From positions 1-19,688 of the forward strand of contig WOZY01000170.1 in the NCBI GenBank assembly GCA_011620045.1: DNA of 19,688 nt, written 5' to 3'. A program made the position numbers and the translations under genes. A model generated the notes under the pieces. It saw only the letters and a program-made list of their open reading frames with translations. It had not been told where the DNA came from and did not search any database. This document shows, piece by piece, positions 1 to 7,446 of the stretch; positions within the stretch are counted from its first letter, which is position 1, and every line of letters starts with the position of its first letter. The DNA is from Mesotoga sp. Lineage in GTDB: Bacteria; Thermotogota; Thermotogae; Petrotogales; Kosmotogaceae.

Positions 1-274
1 TATTCCACCAGTATATAGGCGTGGAGAAGATAATCACATCGGCGGCAACGACTTCATCATAAAGATCAAGCATGTCATCTCTAATTACACAGGATTCGCT
101 ATCAGTCTTGCATTTGTCGCAGCCCGTGCACGGTTCGATCTTCTTACCATGAAGAAAGACGGATTTTAACTCCAGCTGATCATGACCCTCTCTCATTCCC
201 TTCATGAAATTATCCAGGACAAGTACAGTATTGCCCTTCAACCTTGGACTGCCCATAACAGAGAATACTCTCAC
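1..274 (-). CDS. NAD(P)H-dependent iron-sulfur flavoprotein, flavodoxin-like fold (partial)
   Basis: This gene reads leftward off the window edge, so only about 91 N-terminal residues are present. The visible part starts with a flavodoxin-like first strand and FMN phosphate loop (VFSVMGSPRLKGNT). It is followed by a compact cysteine cluster, CTGCDKC plus a further Cys seven residues on, i.e. C-x2-C-x2-C-x6-C, and then a strand ending in STPIYWW. This is the layout of the NADPH-dependent FMN reductase / iron-sulfur flavoprotein (ISF) family, where FMN and a [4Fe-4S] cluster carry electrons in the cytoplasm. The partner is not known. The GTG at 274 is chosen because it directly precedes the first beta strand; a GAGG lies 13 bases upstream, which is far. 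The frame stays open to about 319, so a longer form (for example a CTG at 310 after GAGGG) cannot be excluded. It lies 134 bases downstream of the secreted-protein gene on the same strand and may share its transcript. Confidence 0.85.
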   Translation of the reverse strand, partial: MRVFSVMGSPRLKGNTVLVLDNFMKGMREGHDQLELKSVFLHGKKIEPCTGCDKCKTDSESCVIRDDMLDLYDEVVAADVIIFSTPIYWWN

Positions 275-408
275 AAGCGGATCACATCCTCTTAGTAATT
301 CACGTATCAGAAAAATCCCTCAGCTGGAAGACGCCATTCTCCTCTTCTGCTCTATCCACTTCTGTTTTTAACAAAGCAAGAGTACGAAGGAACAACAGTA
401 GTAGCCGA

Positions 409-921
409 TTAGAAGTACAGATCGAATCCCAGCAGTACCGGCAGCGGCCAGAAGAACAACGAGTAATTCATTCTGTTAGCCATTTTGGTGACATCGATAA
501 TGCTCAGGGCCGGTGATATTTGAGGCTTTGAAAGCTTGAGAGTCGTGAAAGAGAAGGAAGATGAACCTCTAAGACCTACGGCAATCATGAATCTTCTGCC
601 AAAAAGATCGAAGGAGAGATTCTCGATCCCAGAAAAGAGTCTTCCGCTTATACCTGCCTCAAAACTGTGGTGAACGTTGTCATAGCTGTAAGAAACTGTG
701 GGACCGGCGTACAACATAACCTGAGTAAAATCTATCGAGCCAATACTCCAGGGATCCACAAGCTTGAAACCAAAATGATAGTATCCCCTCGCAGAGAAGG
801 TTTGAAGGATGAAGGGAAAGTATGCGATTGAGGCTCCGACATTGTTTGTGCCGAAAGTGTATCCGTACGCAGAAACAGAAAGAACCACAACTATCAATAC
901 TACAAGCAGTAATTTTTTCAT
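409..921 (-). CDS. Small exported protein, possible outer-membrane (toga) beta-barrel
   Basis: The product is 170 residues. It begins MKKLLLVVLIVVVLSVSAYG, a textbook Sec signal peptide with a likely cleavage after the small residues SAYG. The mature part is rich in alternating aromatic/hydrophobic and polar residues (for example MLYAGPTVSYSYDNV and GRRFMIAVGLRGSSSFSF) and ends in GFDLYF. A terminal Phe after alternating residues is typical of outer-membrane beta-barrels. I infer a periplasmic or outer-envelope protein, but I recognise no named family. The ATG at 921 is chosen over the longer upstream frame (to 1062) because a strong ribosome binding site, GGGAGGTGG (934-926), sits 4 bases ahead and the signal peptide then starts at residue 1. 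The gene is divergent from araR, with 280 bases between the two starts. Confidence 0.75.
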   Translation of the reverse strand: MKKLLLVVLIVVVLSVSAYGYTFGTNNVGASIAYFPFILQTFSARGYYHFGFKLVDPWSIGSIDFTQVMLYAGPTVSYSYDNVHHSFEAGISGRLFSGIENLSFDLFGRRFMIAVGLRGSSSFSFTTLKLSKPQISPALSIIDVTKMANRMNYSLFFWPLPVLLGFDLYF

Positions 922-1135
922 TTTTCCACCTCCCAATTGAAGTATATCATCTCTATATTCTAGAAAAGAAGCTCTGGAAAGGATCTTACGACTATTGTCA
1001 CAGGTAGGTGTTGCCTTTTCTGTCAGAAGGATTTGTTCTCCGTATAACCCTTTGAAAGGCAAACATCGATCGAGACTAGATCCTTGCTAAGAAAACCGTA
1101 ATGCATCATAATTAAATCTACTCAAGAGAGAAAAC
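922..1135. other. Divergent intergenic region between the exported-protein gene and araR
   Basis: There is no convincing gene here. The leader of the leftward gene can form a stem from TTGCCTTT (1011-1018) and AAAGGCAA (1055-1062) with a 36-base loop. This may be chance. No good leftward -35/-10 pair was found; the TATACT at 946-941 is too close to the ribosome binding site to be the promoter of that gene. Confidence 0.3.
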
Positions 1136-1164
1136 TTGACTCAACTAACATTGAAGTGTAAAAT
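1136..1164 (+). promoter_or_regulatory. araR sigma-A promoter
   Basis: TTGACT (1136-1141), a 17-base spacer and TAAAAT (1159-1164) match the consensus at 5/6 in each box. The predicted transcription start, about 1171, coincides with the first base of the AraR-type palindrome. The promoter also shows that the upstream in-frame TTG at 1136 is part of the -35 box and not a start codon. Confidence 0.7.
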
Positions 1165-1167
1165 CCT

Positions 1168-1183
1168 ATATGTACGTACATTC
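1168..1183. promoter_or_regulatory. AraR-type operator O1 (autoregulatory)
   Basis: The core TGTACGTACA (1171-1180) is a perfect palindrome flanked by ATA and TTC. It resembles the known AraR box of Bacillus subtilis (ATTTGTACGTACAAAT-like). It begins about 6 bases after the araR -10 box, on the predicted transcription start, so AraR binding would block its own promoter. Two further copies of the same pattern lie at 3001 and 3275. Confidence 0.8.
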
Positions 1184-1201
1184 AAACTGGGGGCGATTCC
1201 C

Positions 1202-2266
1202 ATTACTCCAAAGTATATCGTCATTGAACGTTACCTGCTCGAAGAACTCAAGTCCGGGAAATACGCCGTCGGGGATAAACTCCCCACAGAGAAGGAATTG
1301 ATGAACAAGTTCAGTGCCAGTAGAGAGACAGTCCGAAAAGCTTTGGATCGGCTCTCTTTCAAAGCGGCTATCGTGAGAAGGCCGGGTCTTGGAACCTTCG
1401 TCAGCTATGGCAGAGATAACCACCTTGTCGGCATTCTTGTGCAACAGATAACAAGCTACATATTCCCCTATATTGTTCTCGGAGCTGAAGACCATCTCTT
1501 CCGGAACGAATACAAGATGCTGTTAGGTAATTCTGCGGAAGATCCAGTGAAGGAGAGGCAGATTCTTTCAGAGTGGATCGAATCGGGTGTGAAGGGTTTA
1601 ATAATCGACCCAGTCTACAGCGCGACGAAGAGGTCAAACAAGGATCTCGTTGAGTCCATGGCCAAATCCGGAGTAAAGATAGTTCTCGTCCACAGTGACT
1701 GGAATATCGATCACGTAAGTTGCAATGTCCTCGATGACGCATACGGAGGGGAAAAGGCGTCGGAAATCTTCTTTGAATACGGGCACCAGAGAGTTGCTGT
1801 AATCTACAAGTCAACACATCTGCCTGGCGTGATAAGGGCAAAGAGTTTCGTCGACCGTTGTAAGCAGCTTGGATTTACTAAGATTTACGAGAAGTCCTTC
1901 AACGTCTCGGAATTTACTGGAGCGCCTATGCAGATAGCTCACGAACTCATGTCTCTCCCCGCTCAGCTGCGTCCGACAGCAGTATTCTGCTACAACGATG
2001 CGACTGCTCTTCAGCTTCAGTTAGTAGCCAAAAGACTGGCGCTGAATATACCCGAAGATGTCTCCGTAATCGGATTCGATGACGGACCAATCGGGGATTT
2101 CAGAGAAGTCCTCACCACCTTTGCCCACCCTAAAGAAGAGATAGGGAGGAAATCAGTCGAGATTCTCCTAGACATGCTAAATGGCTCCAGTGCTCACAGA
2201 GTTGTTCACAAACCAGAATTGATAGAGAGGAGCTCCGTAGCAAAAGTGAAGGAGTATCCCCAGTGA
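1202..2266 (+). CDS. araR: AraR-type arabinose repressor (GntR wHTH + LacI-type sugar-binding domain)
   Basis: This is a DNA-binding repressor of L-arabinose genes, expected to release its operators when arabinose binds. Residues 1-68 form a GntR-type winged helix (LPTEKELMNKF, SRETVRKALDRL, the wing GLGTFVSYG). The rest is a LacI/GalR-like periplasmic-binding-protein fold (GEKASEIFFEYGHQRVAVI, PTAVFCYNDATALQL, PEDVSVIGFDDGP). The length of about 354 residues fits AraR. The frame is open back to a TTG at 1136, but that TTG is the -35 box of the promoter and the transcript should start near 1171. The ribosome binding site is GGGGGCGAT (1189-1197). The ATT at 1202 follows the GGGGG with 8 bases between, and gives (M)TPKY, aligning with the MLPKY start of B. 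subtilis AraR as I recall it. An ATT start is unusual; CTG at 1187 or ATT at 1196 are alternatives. It probably controls itself and the sugar kinase/araA/araD genes downstream. Confidence 0.88.
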   Translation: MTPKYIVIERYLLEELKSGKYAVGDKLPTEKELMNKFSASRETVRKALDRLSFKAAIVRRPGLGTFVSYGRDNHLVGILVQQITSYIFPYIVLGAEDHLFRNEYKMLLGNSAEDPVKERQILSEWIESGVKGLIIDPVYSATKRSNKDLVESMAKSGVKIVLVHSDWNIDHVSCNVLDDAYGGEKASEIFFEYGHQRVAVIYKSTHLPGVIRAKSFVDRCKQLGFTKIYEKSFNVSEFTGAPMQIAHELMSLPAQLRPTAVFCYNDATALQLQLVAKRLALNIPEDVSVIGFDDGPIGDFREVLTTFAHPKEEIGRKSVEILLDMLNGSSAHRVVHKPELIERSSVAKVKEYPQ

Positions 2267-2990
2267 GATGTGAGAGTCCGAGGCTAAGGTGTTCGCTTAC
2301 AGTCCCGCTGAGAACTTGATTTAAGACCCGCTAATGGGGTTATTAAGAGCGAGAGCAGAGTCTGGTAAGAGCAAGAAAGCATCGAGAAAAAAGCAGTTTC
2401 GAGCGGACTGAAGATTTTGGAATGACGGAAGTCCGCCGCTGGAGCATGGCCAGCACTGGTGTTGGAAGAGCCCGCTTCGCTGGAGCAAGATTACGTCCTC
2501 TCCGAGAAGAACTCCGAAAAGCCGGAGCACGAGATTCCGGACCCCGATTTTGTATAACAGAAACGACCACCTTTCAGAATGAGCAGACCGATGCAGGCCA
2601 ACGATTCTCATTTCCCCCATTCTTTAAGCGAAGGTTTCGATAATGATATTTCTCGTTCCTCTTTGCCACTAGACGAAGTCGTAACTGGATTTTGAGAAGG
2701 GAAAACCATTCTCTGAAAATGACTGGCATTTCCCTTTTGATCTTAGGATCTCAAACTCCAGACTAGCTCTCTTCTGCGAAGCAGCAAGGCCTCCTAATGA
2801 AATCAGCAATACGGCGATCGATATTTTTAGGCGCCTCGCGTTCTCTAATATTCTTCGGGATACCGAAGTTCCGGCATACAGCGTTGGGCGAATTCAGCTA
2901 ATGCTCTGCGACAAGCTTACTGAAACTCACGACTCCAAAGATATTTCCAGCTCGACGCAGGGAGACTCTTTGTCGTGTTCGAATTCTTCT
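2267..2990. other. Non-coding gap after araR, possible dispersed structured repeat
   Basis: Open frames here are short, overlap on both strands and show no recognisable protein motifs, so I call no gene. The stretch at about 2403-2560 contains several local inverted repeats: GCGGACT (2403-2409) with AGTCCGC (2430-2436), a near-palindrome CCAGCACTGG, and CCGGA with TCCGG around 2522-2542. A second element has AAGGGAAA (2697-2704) pairing with TTTCCCTT (2729-2736), inside an outer TTTGAG/CTCAAA pair. A weak stem ACCC/GGGT near 2327-2340 could help terminate araR. The character suggests a decayed or repeated intergenic element, but this cannot be shown from one copy. Confidence 0.3.
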
Positions 2991-2997
2991 ACTCTAT

Positions 2998-3013
2998 ATA
3001 TGTACGGACATTA
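2998..3013. promoter_or_regulatory. AraR-type operator O2
   Basis: The core TGTACGGACA (3001-3010) differs from the O1 core by one base. The left flank TATATA and right flank TTAC also resemble O1. A weak promoter-like arrangement precedes it: TTGTCG at 2970-2975, then TCTATA at 2993-2998 with a 17-base spacer. The operator follows the -10 box as in araR. It lies 684 bases upstream of the sugar kinase start. Confidence 0.6.
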
Positions 3014-3271
3014 CTCTATGAAAACACGAAAGAAATTGAAGAGAACTGATCTTTTCAGTGATCGGGCAATGAATGAGAAAGATATCGGGCAAAGTCCAGC
3101 TCAGATCATCTCTGAATGTCTCTAATTCAATTTGGTGAGTAATTCGATGTTTTGCTAGAATATGACCGTAAATTGGTTCTTCTCTTAACATCATCGATTG
3201 TTTCGGCTTTGGAGCATTCGGAACCAGACTTTTTTTGCGGAACTGTATGTAGGAAGTTTTCTGTTTTGCAA

Positions 3272-3287
3272 TTAGGTACGTACATAT
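3272..3287. promoter_or_regulatory. AraR-type operator O3
   Basis: The core GGTACGTACA (3275-3284) contains the perfect 8-base palindrome GTACGTAC and is followed by TATATG. It differs from the O1 core by one base. Its centre is 274 bases from that of O2, close to 26 helical turns, so the two sites could be bridged by one AraR assembly. A candidate promoter, TTGACT (3317-3322) with TAATAT (3342-3347), lies just downstream, but its 19-base spacing is long. Confidence 0.65.
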
Positions 3288-3425
3288 ATGTGTTCCGATT
3301 AGCATTCGTCTGAGCATTGACTCTCAAATCCAACTCATACCTAATATTCATTCACGGAACTTACATATCTTAATTGTTTAGAGGTCTGACAGATTGAAAC
3401 TATCCACTCTTTTGGGGGGTGATAT

Positions 3426-3672
3426 GACAAGCTAAAGAGTGAACACCTGATTGTGATTGGAGGGGACTCAGCATCGAAAATCAAGCTGACCTTGAGTCTA
3501 GCAGGAACTGGTTTGTGGCCCGTAAATCTATTACGTTGCCGGTGTTCACGTGAATAAAATGTTTGCCGTCTTGCGAGCATCCAAATGCCTCGAAGGCGTG
3601 GATCTCGACTCCGGCGAGTCCGGACTGAATGAGGTAAAATCGTGGTTAAGGGATGAAATCGACGAAATCTAG
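3426..3672 (+). pseudogene. Decayed TrpF-like TIM-barrel C-terminal remnant
   Basis: Two overlapping frames read like consecutive parts of one protein. Frame A (from 3426) gives HLIVIGGDSASKIKL followed by SLAGTGLWPVN. About position 3524, one base shifts the reading to frame B, which gives VAGVHVNKMFAVLRASK, then GVDLDSGESG and NEVKSWLRDEI, ending at TAG 3670-3672. The order resembles the last three beta-alpha units of phosphoribosylanthranilate isomerase: G-SGK, then LAGGLxPENV, then GVDVSSGVE and a final helix. Upstream of 3426 the frame meets a TGA and I see no N-terminal half. I infer a frameshifted, truncated pseudogene. It ends 12 bases before the kinase start and in the same frame. 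Another TIM-barrel family is possible. Confidence 0.4.
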
Positions 3673-3684
3673 AAGGTGATGTTT

Positions 3685-5208
3685 ATGTACTTAATCGGAT
3701 GTGATATTGGCACCCAGGGAACAAAGAGTGTGATGGTAAATGAAAAAGGAAAGGTTCTAGTAGAAGCTCAAAGAGAGTATGACGTCATTAAGCCCGGTTC
3801 AAACTGGGCCGAGCAGTGGCCCGACGTTTGGGTTAAGGCGGCTTTCGAAACCATAAAAGAAGTGTCCGAGAAGTCGGGAATCAAGAAAAAGGAAGTAGCT
3901 GCACTGGCCATAAGCGGACTTTATGGAGGGTCAGGAATCCCTGTTGACAGCGGAATGAAGCCTCTGCACCCTTGCCTGATCTGGATGGACAGACGAGCGA
4001 CGTCGCAGACCGACTGGGTGAAGGAAAACATATCAAGGGATAAGATCTTTTCGATTACGGGAAACTATGTGGATTCCTATTATGGATTCACGAAGATAAT
4101 GTGGCTCAGAGACAACAGACCGGATATCTGGAAAAAGATATATCAATTCGTGACACCGAAGGATTACATGGTTTATCAGCTTACAGGTGAAAACGCGATT
4201 GATTACTCCTCGGCAGGAAATATTGGTGGAGTATTTGACATAAGAAAGCTGAACTGGTCAAAGGAGATGTGTGAGGCCCTGGGGATACCCATTGAATACC
4301 TTCCCGAGAGAATCGTCAAGTCGAGCGATGTCGTCGGCAGAGCAACTGCCGAAAGCTCAAAGCTATGCGGCCTCCTCGAAGGAACTCCGGTAGTATCAGG
4401 AGGAATAGATGCCCCGGTGGCTCAGCTTTCGGCGGGAGCACTTGAAGAAGGCGAACACGTTGCAATGGTTGGAACTTCTACCTGCTGGGGTACCGTACAT
4501 GACGGCAAGGATCTGCCATTTGGTTTGGTTAGCTTTCCATACGTGGTAAACGATACCGAAAGAATCTACTCTTTTGGAGGCTCGGCAACTACCGGAGCTC
4601 TTGCCAAGTGGTTCAAGGAAGAGTTTGCCGACAGTGAAGAGTCTTTTGGGCGAAGGACAGGCAGGTCTCCATATCAGCTCCTCGACATGGAAGTTGAAAA
4701 GATTCCTGCCGGAAGTGATGGAATCGTAGTGCTTCCTTATTTCATGGGTGAAAGGTCACCCATCTGGGATCCTTTTGCGAAGGGTGTGTTCTTTGGAGTT
4801 ACTCTAGTTCACACAAGAGCCCACATGTACAAGGCACTCATGGAAGGTGCTGGGTACGCTCTCAGACATAACATAGAAAACGGGATTAAGGCAGGACTTA
4901 AGCTCGACGATGAATGCTGGATAGTTGGCGGAGTTGCGAAATCCGCGGCCTGGAACAGAATTTTCGCAGATATAACCGGTTACAAAATGAGACAGGTATC
5001 AAGTCTAGTTGAAGCACCTTTTGGCGATGCCTTCCTTGCAGGGCTAGGTGTTGGATTGATAGACAGGCCGGAAAGAATAAAAGAGTGGGTGAAGTTTCGA
5101 GATCCGATAAGTCCAAATTTCGAAAACCAGAAGGTTTACGAGAAACAGTACTTGATTTTCCGCGAGCTCTATGAAAAAACGAAGGAGATAATGTGGAAGA
5201 TGCACTAA
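3685..5208 (+). CDS. FGGY-family sugar kinase, xylulokinase-like; probable L-ribulokinase
   Basis: This cytoplasmic ATP-dependent carbohydrate kinase has 507 residues, a usual length for the family. The N-terminal phosphate loop is LIGCDIGTQGTK (Asp7). The FGGY core has ISGLYGG and PCLIWMDRR, the catalytic base is expected at Asp242 in SGGIDAPVAQL, and the C-terminal domain has the adenosine motif IVGGVAKSAAWNRIFADITG. By sequence type it is closer to xylulokinase-like kinases than to the classical E. coli AraB. However, it sits between araR and araA/araD and no araB is otherwise present. Thermotoga also uses a kinase of this type in its arabinose cluster (from memory). I therefore infer phosphorylation of L-ribulose; D-xylulose as substrate is the alternative. 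The ATG at 3685 is chosen over GTG 3676 and ATG 3679 because AAGGTGAT (3673-3680) then has proper spacing and the P-loop begins at once. AraR operators lie 400-690 bases upstream. Confidence 0.85.
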   Translation: MYLIGCDIGTQGTKSVMVNEKGKVLVEAQREYDVIKPGSNWAEQWPDVWVKAAFETIKEVSEKSGIKKKEVAALAISGLYGGSGIPVDSGMKPLHPCLIWMDRRATSQTDWVKENISRDKIFSITGNYVDSYYGFTKIMWLRDNRPDIWKKIYQFVTPKDYMVYQLTGENAIDYSSAGNIGGVFDIRKLNWSKEMCEALGIPIEYLPERIVKSSDVVGRATAESSKLCGLLEGTPVVSGGIDAPVAQLSAGALEEGEHVAMVGTSTCWGTVHDGKDLPFGLVSFPYVVNDTERIYSFGGSATTGALAKWFKEEFADSEESFGRRTGRSPYQLLDMEVEKIPAGSDGIVVLPYFMGERSPIWDPFAKGVFFGVTLVHTRAHMYKALMEGAGYALRHNIENGIKAGLKLDDECWIVGGVAKSAAWNRIFADITGYKMRQVSSLVEAPFGDAFLAGLGVGLIDRPERIKEWVKFRDPISPNFENQKVYEKQYLIFRELYEKTKEIMWKMH

Positions 5209-5885
5209 GAACGGGTAAGGGGTTGGGGCCAGGAAGACAGAACGCTTAGCTGAGAATCCCGTCAGATGACACATTGCAGTGGAGGACCAACAGCAAGCCC
5301 CTTACTTTATCGCAACTTCAGCCCTAACCTATGCCCCAGCCCCAGTCTGACTGCCAATTGTTTGCTTTAGCGGACTGGTTAAGGTACTTCTGTCTTCCCG
5401 GGAATTTCCTGAGAGTGGTTCAGTCGTGACTGGTACGTAATCCTATTGATTTCACAAGCTCCGCCGATTCTTGTTCGTCCACAAAGTGAGGACTTAAGAT
5501 CAAGAGCTCGAGGAAATGATTCGCGCTATATGGCCTGAGATATAGAATTAAAAACTGACCGTCATGGTGAGGGGTCCGCGCTGTGATGGCAGAGATTTGA
5601 ACAACGAGGATTCACCTTTGGCAGGGAACAGCAAGTGGTAAAGACGGCGCTCCATGCTCTCAGGGGCCCGACCATCTGTTTTGTGGACTGGCAGCGCTGA
5701 GAATGATCCGTACTGAGGCAAGAGGTGCAAAAAAGATCTTGATCATCCAACAGCTCCCCTCTGGTCTACGAGCTCGATGTACAGAGAAAGCATGAACGCT
5801 AAACCATTCCTAGCCAGCAGCCTGGAACCTTTAACTGACATCGAAACGTGCAGCAAGAATGGTTGTAGTTCAAAAAGGAGGACTG
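5209..5885. other. Non-coding gap between kinase and araA
   Basis: No gene is supported in these roughly 680 bases. Two long-range inverted repeats are present: GTAAGGGG (5215-5222) with CCCCTTAC (5298-5305), and GGAAGACAGAA (5232-5242) with TTCTGTCTTCC (5388-5398). Their arms interleave, so if both formed in RNA they would make a pseudoknot-like arrangement. A degenerate operator-like GGTACGTAA lies at 5432-5440. I found no convincing promoter directly before araA, so araA may depend on transcription from the kinase or on a non-consensus promoter. Confidence 0.3.
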
Positions 5886-7391
5886 ATTACTATTACTAGA
5901 GACCCTGAGGTGTGGTTCATAACAGGAAGTCAGGAACTGTATGGAAAGGAAGTTCTGAAAAAGGTTGAAGAGAATTCGAAGAAACTAGTCGATGCACTCA
6001 ACGATGCAATTTCCACTCCTATAAAAGTTGCCTGGAAACCGGTGTTGAAAGATGCAAATCAGATAAAGAAAGTAATTGATGAAGCTAACTCCAGCAAAGT
6101 CTGCATAGGGTTGATAGCCTGGATGCACACGTTTTCACCCGCGAAGATGTGGATCGCCGGACTGAAATCACTTGAAAAGCCTTTCCTTCACTTTCATACT
6201 CAGTTCGAGCAGAAGATACCCTGGAATACAATCGATATGGACTACATGAACACAAACCAGTCCGCCCACGGAGGAAGGGAGTTTGGCTTCATCTCTGCAA
6301 GGCTTGAACTCAAGCGCAAAGTCATCGCAGGACACTGGAGTGACTCTAAGGTCATATCAAAGCTCGAAGACTGGATTAGGGCAGCGCTCGGCTGGAATGA
6401 AGCTCATACACTCAAGGTTGCAAGACTTGGCGACAATATGAGAGATGTTGCGGTCACTGAGGGCAACAAGGTCGACGCTCAGATTGATTTTGGTTATGAA
6501 GTTCATGGCTTCGCAGTTGGTGACTACATCGAGGGGTACTTCAAACAAGTCAAGAGAAGCGAAGCTGAGGAACTCGTGAAAAGGTACCTTGAGGAATACC
6601 CTATAAAGAAATCAACAGTCTCTGAAGAAGTCTTTCAGGCATCTATAAGGGAAGCCGCAAGAATAGAAATCGCACTCCGGAGATTTCTGGAAGAGGGCGG
6701 CTTCAAAGCATTCACAACCACTTTTCAGGATCTCCACGGAATGAGACAGCTTCCGGGAATTGCAGTACAAAGACTCATGAGAGATGGTTACGGATTCGGG
6801 GGCGAAGGTGATTGGAAGTCCGCGGCTCTAGTAAGAATTATGAAAGTGATGGCCGAAGGCATCGATGTTGGAACCTCCTTCATCGAAGACTATATTTATC
6901 ATTTCGAACCGGGGAACATAAAAGAACTGGGATCTCATATGCTGGAAGTTTGTGAATCCATAGCGGACGGTACACCTTCTCTGGAAGTGCATCCCCTTTC
7001 GATTGGGGGGAAAGAACCTCCCGCTAGACTGGTATTCAATGCGAAAGAAGGGCCTGCCGTCCAGGCCTGTATAGTCGAGTTTGGAGACAGGTTCAGGATG
7101 ATAGTCAATAAACTTGAAGTAGTGAAGCAGGACGATGATATGCCGAAGCTTCCCGTTGCAAGGGCGTTATGGGTTCCAAAACCGGATCTGGCAACAGCAG
7201 CGACCGCATGGATACTTGCAGGCGGGGCGCACCATTCATGTATGAGCTACACTGTTACTGTGGAACAGCTTGAAGACCTTAGTGACATGTTTGGAATTGA
7301 GATAGTAGTAATTGACGATAAAACGGAAATCACAGAGTTCAAAAAGGAGCTTAGATACAACGAGCTATACTACAAGTTGAAGAAGCTGTAA
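5886..7391 (+). CDS. araA: L-arabinose isomerase
   Basis: AraA interconverts L-arabinose and L-ribulose in the cytoplasm using a divalent metal, normally Mn2+. The product is 501 residues, the same as the usual 500. The metal and catalytic residues of the E. coli enzyme (Glu306, Glu333, His350, His450) are all found one position on: Glu307 in GYGFGGEGDWK, Glu334 in TSFIEDY, His351 in LGSHMLE and the HH of GGAHHS at 449-450. The frame has an ATG at 5859, but no ribosome binding site precedes it. A perfect AAGGAGG (5875-5881) lies inside that extension and points to ATT at 5886. From ATT 5886 the N-terminus (M)TITRDPEVWF aligns residue for residue in length with the E. coli MTIFDNYEVWF. ATT 5892 is a second possibility and ATG 5859 the conventional one. 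The stop is 55 bases before araD, so araA and araD are probably co-transcribed. Confidence 0.93.
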   Translation: MTITRDPEVWFITGSQELYGKEVLKKVEENSKKLVDALNDAISTPIKVAWKPVLKDANQIKKVIDEANSSKVCIGLIAWMHTFSPAKMWIAGLKSLEKPFLHFHTQFEQKIPWNTIDMDYMNTNQSAHGGREFGFISARLELKRKVIAGHWSDSKVISKLEDWIRAALGWNEAHTLKVARLGDNMRDVAVTEGNKVDAQIDFGYEVHGFAVGDYIEGYFKQVKRSEAEELVKRYLEEYPIKKSTVSEEVFQASIREAARIEIALRRFLEEGGFKAFTTTFQDLHGMRQLPGIAVQRLMRDGYGFGGEGDWKSAALVRIMKVMAEGIDVGTSFIEDYIYHFEPGNIKELGSHMLEVCESIADGTPSLEVHPLSIGGKEPPARLVFNAKEGPAVQACIVEFGDRFRMIVNKLEVVKQDDDMPKLPVARALWVPKPDLATAATAWILAGGAHHSCMSYTVTVEQLEDLSDMFGIEIVVIDDKTEITEFKKELRYNELYYKLKKL

Positions 7392-7446
7392 TTTGCAGGT
7401 TCAAATCGCTGAAAGTGTACGCTAATCTCTTGGTAGGGGGAAGCCT

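Noticed and set aside
922..1062. N-terminal extension of the exported protein to 1062
   Set aside because: It would bury the signal peptide and the strong GGGAGGTGG site; the start at 921 explains both.
2321..2643. Overlapping open frames on both strands (about 73-99 residues)
   Set aside because: No protein motifs and no good ribosome binding sites. The frames overlap each other on both strands and fall in the hairpin-rich non-coding region.
3414..3435. Strong ribosome binding site GGGGGGTGAT followed by ATG
   Set aside because: The frame is only three codons (Met-Thr-Ser-stop). It may be a relic of the start of the decayed gene, but it is too short to call.
5432..5440. Operator-like GGTACGTAA
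   Set aside because: It shares only one side of the AraR palindrome and has no matching right half, so it could be chance.
5548..5750. Two minus-strand frames of about 60 residues before araA
   Set aside because: No ribosome binding site, no recognisable composition or motif, and mutually overlapping.
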